NCBI GenBank assembly: GCA_004151065.3
Contig: NWUY0300060871.1
Span: 10,611-22,605, forward strand
Length of the DNA: 11,995 nt
Origin: Larix sibirica
Taxonomy: Eukaryota; Streptophyta; Pinopsida; Pinales; Pinaceae
Direction of reading: 5' to 3'
Shown here: piece by piece, positions 1-8,292 of the stretch
How the letters are laid out: each line of letters opens with the position of its first letter
How positions within the stretch are numbered: the first letter of the stretch is position 1
The notes under the pieces: model-generated
The model's input: only the letters and a program-made list of their open reading frames with translations
Told to the model about the DNA's origin: nothing
Database searches by the model: none
Translations under genes and position numbers: made by a program

Positions 1-637
1 CTGTCTTATTTGTTCTAGACTTACGTTGAGCTAGGGAGATCACGCCTTAAGTCCGCTTTTGGTAGATTGTCTGATAACAATCATTCTTTTATGTATCCTT
101 CCAAATATTTGACCCACTATTTCTTGACGATGTCTAGTTTGAGAAAGAATAAGAAGAGAGTCTCCAATCACCACTAGAGAACGAATACCTAATGCAACGG
201 ATTACCTGAAGCCCAAAAATAAATGATATTGCTCCACCTGATTATTTGTGGCAATCCCTAATCCACAAGCATAGTATAAAACTATATTTCCTACAACATT
301 AAAAATAACCCCCCACCCCGCGCACCTGCCTCCCCAAAGGTCCCAATGATTGTTATTGGTGACTTAATCATTGATTTAGCATTTTATTGGCTAAGGTTAA
401 AAATAGGGGTCTCCCCCCTTTCTTGTGTACCTCGTATCATTTTATCAATAGACACATCCAATACTTGGTGTTTATTAAAGACATATGCCTCCATTCTTCC
501 ATATTTGCATGGTAATCCACTCTTAGGTGTGCATGTACACCCTTTATTTATTGCTTATTTCTTGTTATCGTAGCCTTATTCCTATTTCTATTGTAATGGT
601 GGCTTCATTTGGTTACAAGAATGCTGCAAAACTTCGT
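1..637. other. anonymous intergenic DNA
   Basis: No recognisable gene was found on either strand. Short frames exist, including a 75-codon plus-strand frame at 346-573, but they show no known motif and stops are frequent in all frames. A C-rich patch lies at about 310-340. The stretch ends at a G8 run that could be a retroelement polypurine tract, so it may be the decayed 3' interior of an LTR element. No reverse transcriptase, RNase H or integrase motif was seen to confirm that. Confidence 0.5.
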
Positions 638-655
638 GGGGGGGGCATGATGTGT
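631..655 (+). other. possible polypurine tract and start of a 3' LTR
   Basis: A run of eight G residues (638-645) is followed by CATGATGTGTGAC. LTR retrotransposons carry a purine tract directly before a 3' LTR that begins with TG, and TG dinucleotides occur at 648 and 651. This resembles that junction. No matching 5' LTR, LTR 3' end or target-site duplication could be found in the window, so the call rests on local resemblance only. Confidence 0.25.
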
Positions 656-1062
656 GACAAAACACAATAATTTCACTATGAAAATGATATTGTATGTAAT
701 GAATTTATTTTTCTCGCAAACTCACAATTTTGTAATATAACATGATAAGGTTATGGTTTGATATCCTCATAATATTTCATTTTATTATTGTTAATTAAAC
801 AAAAACTATTACTTGTATTTATATCAAAAAGAGGATGCGGCCTAACTGGACATCCTAGGATTACATCGGATAACTGTATATAAAGATGACTATACAATAT
901 TTTTTACGATGATAAAAAACAAAGAGTTGAATACATCTAGCAACTGCAAGTCTACTACTAAAATGGTAGTTTGTCTTGCTGAGATACAACCTACAAAATT
1001 TGCCTAAGAGAATAATACATTTAAAATACATTACAAAATTTCAAAAGTGTGATACTAGGCCA
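656..1062. other. anonymous A+T-rich DNA
   Basis: No supportable gene was found. If the junction near 648 is real, this would be decayed LTR sequence. A TATA-like string (GTATATAAAG, near 876) is the only promoter-like signal, and A+T-rich DNA produces such strings by chance. The 75-codon plus-strand frame starting at 976 overlaps the more protein-like minus-strand frame at 1063-1326 and is probably its shadow. Confidence 0.4.
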
Positions 1063-2520
1063 TTACAGGCCTTTTTCCATCCCTTCCTCGGGGATTTCCT
1101 GATGAAATTCTTTAACTTGAAAATCGGCATTAGTGGCACAATCTGCCTTCATCTGGTCTTCATCCAGATGACTGCCAAGGTTTTCATTGAGAGTACCTGT
1201 TGAGAAATTTTCGAATTCTATTGGTTCTTTCACATCTTGCCTCTGCACTTGACTCTTAAGAACTTTGTTTTCATCGTCATAGGACGTAGCTTTACCTTTG
1301 AGATGATCTATTTGGACCTCGACCATTACTAATTTTGTTGTCAGATTGGTTGCATCTACATTTAGAATATGGAACTAATATTGAGAAATTGATATGTTTA
1401 TGCTAATAATGGCCTCTAAATCTCGATTATGCTCCTCCAAAATGTCCACATATTGAATTAATGCCTCTTGATCATTTCCATGCCCTCCTTCCAAACCCTA
1501 CATACCATATTTATTCGCTCTTCAGGGTTTTCCATACTACTCCAATTTGGTCGATTATTTTGAACTCCGGAAATTTCAAATTTACTCTAAATATGATGTC
1601 AACAACTTCCCAAGGTAGCCTCAAGACTGATATTTTGAGACTAACTTGTACTGAGAAATTCGGTCATATATATCAAAGTGTTATGAACAGTAATACCTCC
1701 CTCAAGATTATAATAGAGCACATTGTATGCTACATGAAAACCTTTATTTTCAACAACCAAATTACTAATAGAGTGCAAATTAACCACACTAAGATCAATA
1801 TTACTATTATTGATGCATGCAATATGATGATTTTAGTGTTGGTTACTAATCCTTACTAGGAGCTGATTTAAAATCTTGATAACCTTTACTTCCAACTGGT
1901 GTTGATAAATCTGCCTCCATGAATTTCCTCCAGCTGCCAAACATACCCCCGGTAACGAATTTGTGTATCAATAGAGCTTGAACTATTACCAACCAACCCA
2001 AATATGTTGCAAACTCCAGGAGACTCAATATTGATGATATGAGATCGAAATACACAATGAAAGGATTGGAGTTGATAATAATTGACTCTATCTTCCTAAA
2101 GAAATTTAGTCCGGGAATAGAAGATGTTGATATGTCTTCTACCCTCTTTAAGTTCCAAAGAGCACTCAAATTTGTCTACTATTAAGTTCTCGGTCAACAA
2201 GTTGGTTCTCATTGCATCTCCAAAATTTACAATGAAGATGTCATAACCCAAAATAAAACATCTAAACTCACCAACATATTAACCCAGATGCACCAAACAA
2301 TGAATATAATTCCTCCAAAGGAAACAACACTTCAAATCAAAAATCTCACAAGTTGTGTATCCATACAATGTATAGAATTCACTAGAAAGTTTGGAATCAT
2401 TTCCTATTGCATCTTCAATCGAATTGAAGTACCACTATATTGAAGTTGTCATCATGACTGTTGAATTCAAGCATCCAAGTGAAGTTAGACCACTACTCTC
2501 ATACTCGATCCCTCTCGATC
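1063..2520 (-). pseudogene. decayed protein-coding region, family not recognised
   Basis: Several minus-strand segments look like fragments of one former protein, read from 2520 down to 1063. One frame runs from about 2520 to 1880 with only about four stops (for example TAG at 2435-2437, TAA at 2279-2281 and TAG at 2096-2098), which is few for such A+T-rich DNA. A second frame is open for 107 codons at 1846-2169 and contains a hydrophobic stretch followed by motifs such as FGSWRKFMEADLS. From about 1560 to 1063 further frames give a hydrophilic tail rich in Glu, Asp, Gln and Lys, with an 87-codon open end at 1063-1326; pieces such as VDILEEHNRDLEA suggest a coiled coil. Several stops could be C-to-T changes of Gln codons. 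It lies just downstream of the RNase H relic in the same orientation and may belong to the same element. I do not recognise the family, and the true number of genes is uncertain. Confidence 0.45.
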
Positions 2521-2526
2521 CCTCTC
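2507..2526. repeat. 10-bp tandem duplication
   Basis: The decamer GATCCCTCTC occurs twice head to tail. It lies within minus-strand coding-like sequence, at about the place where the best reading frame changes. Removing one copy does not by itself join the two frames, so it is not the whole explanation for the shift. Confidence 0.85.
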
Positions 2527-2711
2527 CCCAAAATAAATTTCCATAATGCTCATTAAATCAACAAAACTTAAATCCTTAATTGCAATCAGATGCATGTGAT
2601 TGTTTTTCCACCTATAATCCATTTATCGCTTTTCAATGATAGTATTGAAGATCCATGAATTTGGGTTTTTATCCATAGTGTTGTTTGAGATTTTAACCTT
2701 CTTCAATGGGA

Positions 2712-3118
2712 TTAAGGAATGCTACCAAATCCTACATATTCCCCACGTATCATTAAATTACCTTGACCAAGATTGCATGTCACATTTGTCTGTCTATATG
2801 CTTGGAAGTTCAAAGCTCTAAAGACATGCATGACTTTGACATCTTCAAATCATGTGGTCAATTGCATAATTCTCCACATTATTCTACTTAAAGGTCCATC
2901 CTTTGTTTCCTTCTTAGGGACTAGATACTTGACGGTTATCATTGAATATCCCACTATAGTTATAAACCTTATATTGCTCTGAATGGCTTGAGTTAAACCT
3001 CGCCAAAGTGTCAAGGCTCCAACATGGTTGTTAGACATCTGTCATAATCCCCACGAGTAATATTTCTTATGCTTTCCTCCAAGGTCAAAGAGCACCCCCA
3101 CCCCACAACTGCTAACCC
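2712..3118 (-). pseudogene. dead plant-type RNase H (RVT_3-like) domain, LINE-derived, copy 1
   Basis: Read on the minus strand, the order of motifs matches plant-type RNase H domains found at the end of non-LTR retrotransposon polyproteins, where the enzyme degrades RNA in RNA:DNA hybrids. GVLFD at about 3084-3098 is followed by a Trp-Gly-Leu segment, then SNNH (3024-3035), LWRGL, an Ile-rich strand, and finally FEDVKVMHV followed by an Asn/Gln-Ala segment. The domain is inactive. The Glu expected after NNH has become Gly (3018-3020), the Asp of the usual GDS is Tyr (2946-2948), and the Asp of the usual late Ala-Asp pair is Tyr (2796-2798). The N-terminal strand carrying the first catalytic Asp is missing. 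In-frame TGA codons lie at 3042-3044 and 2850-2852, and a frameshift lies near 3100. The missing upstream part coincides with the start of LTR-like DNA, suggesting interruption by insertion. The assignment is from motif memory and was not searched. Confidence 0.75.
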
Positions 3119-3252
3119 TCTTCATTTTATTATTGTTATTGTAGAAAGACAATTATGTCAACTAAGCCTCACTATAGTCATTAATATTAACAAAGAATTT
3201 TACACCACAAAAGTGGCATGAGCATCATGCACACAAGCAAAGGCAATGGAGT

Positions 3253-4347
3253 TGTTGGGCACGAATGAAGCATAGGTGCGACCATGCAAAGGTGTTAAGG
3301 CACAAGTGAGTGAATGGACATGCAAATCAATGTTGAAGGGGGAATTTCTAAATAATTAAAGTGTGTGCTAAAGAAGTAGTGAGATAGTGAACACAAAGGG
3401 GAGTTGGCATAGACATAGTTGAGGCAAACTTGTTGATGGATGCATAGTGGATTAAGGATAGGAAAACAATAACACAATAGGTTTTCAAGTGCAAGGTAGA
3501 GGAATCATGCAAGACAATGGGATGCATACAAGTTGGTGTGTCACATGAAAGATTTTAAATCAAATGAAGGGATGTGCCAGGAGATTAAGTCTCCAATTAC
3601 AAAAGCATTAGAGAAGAAGTCGTTATGACTAATATGCATACATGTGAATTGTATGTATGTGGCAAAGATGTCTATAAATGTGAAAACCTTTAATAAAATC
3701 AAGTTGGCCATTCAAAATTTGGATGCTAAGACCATTGTGGAAGAGACAAATGGTTTTCAAAGGTTTGAAGAGGACAAAAGGAATAAGAAATAGAGCAAGA
3801 ATAAAGATTGAAGGAAGATGAAGACTAATACAAAGACATAAATTGAGGGTAGTGTTGTAGACGTGAAGATTATGGATTATGCGGGAGTTGTAGAAGCCAA
3901 ATAAGACATAAAATGAGCTGGGGGACATGAATGTGTATATTGTAAATAAAACATTGAAACCCATTGAGAATGAGTATAAATATTTTTTTCTTCTTCTTTT
4001 TCCATGAATCTTTCTTATTATGGTTTCTTGCATTCAACATTCATGAATTAAATTTGTATTGTTGCATTCTACAACATAGCAATCTGAGTATATAGCCTTG
4101 AGGGTTAGCTTACTAGGTTGATGCCACTATTCAATACACATTGTCGATAATCTGATGAGTTGTGTATCTCCCCAGACTGATTCGCGCAGTGTTAGGCATA
4201 GTAAGTCTACATTGCTTGCTTTACATTAAGTGTCATCTTTGTAAACGGGGGAAGTGCCTAGGAGTTTTTAGAGGGTTTATTTCCAAGTAAAAAAACAATG
4301 TAAGTGTGTAGAACATTGGGTTCAACTCGTGCATAGTGTAGTAGACA
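3253..4347 (+). mobile_element. LTR-like sequence of a probable Copia-type element, copy 1
   Basis: This stretch directly precedes a primer-binding-site-like sequence at 4350, so it should be the 5' LTR of a plus-strand element. The proposed start is TGTTGGGC at 3253, although it could lie anywhere between about 3120 and 3253. The proposed end is CA at 4346-4347. TATA-like TCTATAAATG occurs at 3671-3680 and a second TATAAATA near 3975. A pyrimidine-rich stretch follows at about 3983-4002, as is common in the R/U5 part of plant LTRs. Compared with copy 2 it lacks 26 bp just before the end. No 3' LTR or target-site duplication is visible, so the boundaries are provisional. Confidence 0.5.
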
Positions 4348-4349
4348 TT

Positions 4350-4361
4350 TGGTATTAGAGT
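4350..4361 (+). other. primer-binding site for initiator-Met tRNA, copy 1
   Basis: TGGTATTAGAGT matches 10 of 12 bases of TGGTATCAGAGC, the complement of the 3' end of plant initiator-Met tRNA used by most Copia-type retrotransposons. Both mismatches are C-to-T. It lies two bases after the proposed CA end of the LTR-like stretch. Confidence 0.65.
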
Positions 4362-4463
4362 GAAACAAGACTCGAGAAGAAGTTTAAGTGTGGATAAACT
4401 CAACCTTTATTGTGTGAAGGGGTCTACAACTACTAAAATAGAAAGTAAAGGTGGAGCAAGGGG
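4362..4463 (+). other. retroelement leader, cut off at the N
   Basis: This is the sequence after the primer-binding site, where an untranslated leader and the start of gag are expected. No gag motif is visible before the sequence breaks at the N. The matching leader in copy 2 continues past 6410 into sequence without recognisable gag. Confidence 0.4.
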
Positions 4464-4464
4464 N
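4464..4464. other. unresolved base N, probable contig join
   Basis: The only N in the window lies exactly between the two copies of the 1.9-kb block. A single N at the junction of repeated sequence is typical of a placeholder gap between contigs. Confidence 0.85.
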
Positions 4465-4632
4465 TAATGCTCATTAAATCAACAAAACTTAAATCCTTAA
4501 TTGCAATCAGATGCATGTGATTGTTTTTCCACCTATAATCCATTTATCGCTTTTCAATGATAGTATTGAAGATCCATGAATTTGGGTTTTTATCCATAGT
4601 GTTGTTTGAGATTTTAACCTTCTTCAATGGGA

Positions 4633-5039
4633 TTAAGGAATGCTACCAAATCCTACATATTCCCCACGTATCATTAAATTACCTTGACCAAGATTGCATG
4701 TCACATTTGTCTGTCTATATGCTTGGAAGTTCAAAGCTCTAAAGACATGCATGACTTTGACATCTTCAAATCATGTGGTCAATTGCATAATTCTCCACAT
4801 TATTCTACTTAAAGGTCCATCCTTTGTTTCCTTCTTAGGGACTAGATACTTGACGGTTATCATTGAATATCCCACTATAGTTATAAACCTTATATTGCTC
4901 TGAATGGCTTGAGTTAAACCTCGCCAAAGTGTCAAGGCTCCAACATGGTTGTTAGACATCTGTCATAATCCCCACGAGTAATATTTCTTATGCTTTCCTC
5001 CAAGGTCAAAGAGCACCCCCACCCCACAACTGCTAACCC
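4633..5039 (-). pseudogene. dead plant-type RNase H (RVT_3-like) domain, copy 2
   Basis: This is identical to the relic at 2712-3118, including the lost catalytic Glu and Asp positions, both in-frame TGA codons and the frameshift. Identity of neutral, dead sequence means either a very recent duplication or the same locus represented twice. The second is favoured because this copy begins close to the N and its downstream coding-like sequence is cut at 4465. Confidence 0.75.
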
Positions 5040-5173
5040 TCTTCATTTTATTATTGTTATTGTAGAAAGACAATTATGTCAACTAAGCCTCACTATAGTC
5101 ATTAATATTAACAAAGAATTTTACACCACAAAAGTGGCATGAGCATCATGCACACAAGCAAAGGCAATGGAGT

Positions 5174-6294
5174 TGTTGGGCACGAATGAAGCATAGGTGC
5201 GACCATGCAAAGGTGTTAAGGCACAAGTGAGTGAATGGACATGCAAATCAATGTTGAAGGGAGAATTTCTAAATAATTAAAGTGTGTGCTAAAGAAGTAG
5301 TGAGATAGTGAACACAAAGGGGAGTGGCATAGACATAGTTGAGGCAGACTTGTTGATGGATGCATAGTGGATTAAGGATAGGAAAACAATAAGACATTAG
5401 GTTTTCAAGTGCAAGGCAGAGGAATCGTGCAAGACAATGGGATGCATACAAGTCAGTGTGGCACATGGAGCAATTTAAATCAAATGAAGGGATGTGCGAG
5501 GAGATAAGTCTCCAATTACAAAATCATTAGAGAATAAGTCATTATGACTAATGTGCATACATGTCAATTGTATGTATGTGGCAAAGATGTCTATAAATGA
5601 GCAAACCTTTAATCAAATCAAGTTGGCCATTCAAAATTTGGATGCTAAGACCACTGTGGAAGAGAAAAATGGTTTTCAAAGGTTTGAAGAGGACAAGAGG
5701 AATAAGAAATCGAGCAAGAATAAAGATTGAAGGAAGAGGAATACTAGTACACGGACATAAATTGAGGGTGGTGTTGTAGACATGAAGATTATGGATTATA
5801 CGAGAGTTTTAGAAGCCGAAGAAGACATGAAATGAGCTAAGGCACATGAATGTGTATATTGTAAATAAATCATTGAAATCCATTGAGAATGAGTAGAATA
5901 ATTTTGTATTTTCTTCTTTTTCCATGAATCTTTCTTATTGTGGTTTCTTGCATTCAACATTCATGAACTAAATTTGTATTGTTGCATTCTACAACGTAAC
6001 AATCTTAGTATATGTCCTTGAGGGTTAGCTTACTGGGTTGGTGCCACTATTCAATACACATTGTTGATAATCTGATGAGTTGTGTAGCTCCCCAGTTTGA
6101 TTCACGTAGTGTTAGGCGTAGTAAGTCTACATCGCTTGCTTTACATTAAGTGCCATCTTTGTAAACGCGGGAAGTGCCTAGGAGTGTCCAAAGGGTTTAT
6201 TTCCAAGGAAAAAAAACAATGTAAGTGTGTAAAACATTGGGTTCAACCAGTGCACAGTGTAGTAGACATGGCTTGTTGCACATCCTTTGCACCA
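5174..6294 (+). mobile_element. LTR-like sequence of a probable Copia-type element, copy 2
   Basis: Counterpart of 3253-4347, about 93% identical beyond the first 88 bp. It begins TGTTGGGC (5174) and ends ACCA (6291-6294), two bases before the primer-binding site. TCTATAAATG is retained at 5590-5599, but the second TATAAATA of copy 1 is altered here. A length near 1.1 kb is plausible for a plant LTR. The downstream interior does not show gag or pol, so the element is either degraded or truncated soon after its leader. Confidence 0.5.
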
Positions 6295-6296
6295 TT

Positions 6297-6308
6297 TGGT
6301 ATTAGAGT
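6297..6308 (+). other. primer-binding site for initiator-Met tRNA, copy 2
   Basis: Same 10/12 match (TGGTATTAGAGT) to the complement of the initiator-Met tRNA 3' end as in copy 1, with the same two C-to-T differences. Shared differences mean the changes arose before the copies diverged, or that this family uses a variant site. Confidence 0.65.
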
Positions 6309-6718
6309 GAAACAAGACTCAAGAAGAAGTTTAAGTGTGGATAAACTCAACCTTTATTGTGTGAAGGGGTCTACAACTACTAAAATAGAAAGTAAAGGTG
6401 GAGCAAGGGGAATGAGAAAATGATTGTATAACAAACATTACACTCTACAGGGTTGAGTTCATAACAAACATTACACTCTATGGATGATGATTAGATGGAT
6501 TATATAAGGAACACTAGTTGATCTTGGGAGAAAAGGACATTAACAGCTATGGGTAAGTGGTACATGTATGGTTCATTTCTATGTTTTTCCTATGCACATA
6601 TATATGAGGACAATATGGGTCGAATGGAAACAATAATCCCCATTGGGGATGCCAACCCGATTTACAACAGGGTTATGTATGTTGTGCAAGGCTAGGTATA
6701 GGATCCAAAGAGGGAGGT
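6309..6718 (+). other. retroelement leader then anonymous DNA
   Basis: The sequence after the primer-binding site should lead into gag. A 108-codon plus-strand frame (6097-6423) crosses the LTR-like end, primer-binding site and leader, so it is not a credible gene. After 6424 no extended frame or gag motif is visible. The region holds a 33-bp tandem repeat at 6428-6480 and a perfect hairpin ATCCCC-ATT-GGGGAT at 6636-6650. Confidence 0.4.
6428..6480 (+). repeat. 33-bp tandem repeat, about 1.6 copies
   Basis: The 20-mer ATAACAAACATTACACTCTA occurs at 6428-6447 and exactly again at 6461-6480, a period of 33 bp. The match stops after the 20-mer, which fits a short slippage duplication. Confidence 0.9.
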
Positions 6719-7029
6719 CCACTCAAATTAGATGTCATGGCCCCTCTAACCATTCGATTTTAATATAATGAGGAATCCAACCACCAAACGATAGCTAGGA
6801 GGAATGTGTCACACGGGAATGATTTGGGGAGCATTTAGTGAGTAGATAACAAGCTAGGAGTGAGAATTAAAGGAGGAGCACCACTCAAATTTAGTGTCTG
6901 TGGGGCCTCCATCCATTGAAAGTTGATAGGTTGAGGAATCTAAGCATGAAATGATGGTTGGAAATAATGTGACATGTTTGATTAATTTGAAGGGAATTTG
7001 GTAGGTAGACAACATTTTGTTTTAGGAGA
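6719..7029 (+). repeat. divergent ~162-bp tandem repeat, two units
   Basis: Two successive segments follow the same order of landmarks. Unit 1 (about 6719-6860) has CCACTCAAATTA, a GCCCCTC..CCATT patch, GAGGAATCCAA, GGAATGTGTCAC, a TTTGG..GCATTTAGT patch and GCTAGGAG. Unit 2 (about 6881-7029) has CCACTCAAATTT, GGGCCTCCATCCATT, GAGGAATCTAA, AAATAATGTGAC, AATTTGGTAGG and TTTAGGAG. The period is 162-168 bp and identity is moderate by eye. It could be an old LTR-internal or subtelomere-like tandem unit; its family is unknown. Confidence 0.65.
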
Positions 7030-8292
7030 ATGTCAAGCATTAGGGAAAGTATAGTTTCCAAAACTAAAAAACCATTGCAAATCAATCCAATAAATGATCC
7101 CTTGAGTAAGATGGGAAAATAGTGAGGTAAGTAGGGTTAATCACCTTGAAAACAAATATCAAGGCTTCATGGGATGGAAACAATTATGGGGGGATAACTT
7201 TGTTTTGGTATGGGCAAAGTCATCAACATCGTGATTGGTAGAGTTTAGACATCAGGGTAAGTAGGTCTCGACTAACTCTAAAAACTCTATAACATGTTGC
7301 AATGCATTAAGAATAAATCCTTGTCATAGAAGCTAGGAAACATGAGGCACTCTTTTATGGTATCATCGTTGGTGTAAGTTTGGCAAAGCCACGATGTAAG
7401 GTGGAGTTAACAAACCTAACAATGGATGAAAGGGCTCCAAAAATAGATGATATTGGGTATAGTAAGGTTGATGCACCTAAAAACTAATATCAAGAATGGA
7501 ACCCCAAAGTAAGGACCAAGGGATAATGAATAGTAGTGAGTATGATTGGCATTGGTATAAATTGAGCCAAGCTTAGGAAAGTAGAGCTATCGAGACTCAA
7601 ACATCAATGGAAAAACACTAAAGAGAATAAGGACAAAGGACATGAAGTCCCTAGATGGGACAAATGAATAAGATACAATATATAACATGTAAGTCCATTC
7701 TTTGTTTTCATGGTTAGGCGTGGACATCATTTTGTGGAAAAGCCAAGGAAATTGAGAGTGGGATTCACAGGCACATGTTCCTTGTGATCTCTAACCAAAT
7801 GTAGGATATGAAATTAACCAATTGTGCAAAATATAAGGATGTGGATGTTCCCTAATGATGTAGAACAAGGGAAAACAAAAATATAGAAGATACTAAAAGT
7901 GAAATCCTTGGGAGGACACTTGTCCTACTCAATTTATGCTCTCAAGTAGGATAAGGATTCTATCAAGATGACATTTGGACAAGACTGCCATGCAAAGGAA
8001 AACATACCTTTGTAAGGACTAATAAAGAAACATATGATTGTTTTCTGATGGACAAACAAAAGGAAGAAAGGCGAGTGCATGGGAAGAATCCTCAAAGGAA
8101 AAGATGTCTTAAGTAATCCTTGGGTGTGTAGGGAATAGGACACCTAATAAGGGTTGTAAGATACAATGGATAAGAGGACACATGGAAACAGTTTGTTGGG
8201 TGATACACATATCGTGCAAGTGAAATTTCTTAAGGACATGTGTCCCACCACAATTTCCACTTGTAGCTTGATAAGACACGTGGGGGGAGATG
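7030..8292. other. anonymous DNA without recognisable genes
   Basis: The plus strand becomes increasingly purine-rich. Translation gives short segments between frequent stops, and no conserved motif was recognised. Overlapping frames at 8109-8485 on both strands have no support beyond length. No tRNA-like or promoter-like structure was convincing. It may be the upstream part of the decayed plus-strand region that follows, but nothing shows this directly. Confidence 0.45.

Larger units (their letters stand above)
2544..4463 (+). repeat. 1.9-kb duplicated block, copy 1 (ends at the N)
   Basis: This block matches 4465-6410. From 2544 to 3340 it is identical to 4465-5261 by eye at a constant offset of 1921. 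From 3341 on the copies differ by about 78 substitutions in ~1.1 kb by hand count, plus several 1-bp indels and one 26-bp indel. The last ~100 bp before the N are again nearly identical. The block contains the RNase H relic, LTR-like DNA, primer-binding site and leader. It ends exactly where the unresolved base N occurs, which points to an unmerged contig overlap rather than a biological duplication. Confidence 0.95.
4465..6410 (+). repeat. 1.9-kb duplicated block, copy 2 (starts at the N)
   Basis: Second copy of 2544-4463, 26 bp longer. Its left edge is the N itself. To the right it continues without a break into 6411 onward, sequence absent from copy 1 because copy 1 stops at the N. The two blocks therefore behave like the end of one contig and the start of the next, both covering the same locus. 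Confidence 0.95.

Noticed and set aside
1461-1859. 132-codon plus-strand frame
   Set aside because: It overlaps the decayed minus-strand region and shows no motif or coding context. It is best explained as a shadow frame.
2636-2982. 61- and 69-codon plus-strand frames (also at 4557-4903)
   Set aside because: They are antisense to the RNase H relic, which explains the sequence better. Their exact repetition only reflects the duplicated block.
3629-4033. 134-codon minus-strand frame
   Set aside because: It lies inside LTR-like DNA antisense to the proposed element, and the frame is not preserved in copy 2 because of substitutions and indels.
6097-6423. 108-codon plus-strand frame, possible gag start
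   Set aside because: It spans the LTR-like end, primer-binding site and leader, where gag cannot be. The sequence resembles no capsid protein, and copy 1 breaks it with an indel.
6636-6650. Perfect hairpin ATCCCC-ATT-GGGGAT as a terminator or regulatory element
   Set aside because: A six-base stem alone in anonymous eukaryotic DNA carries no functional meaning, and nothing around it suggests a small RNA gene.
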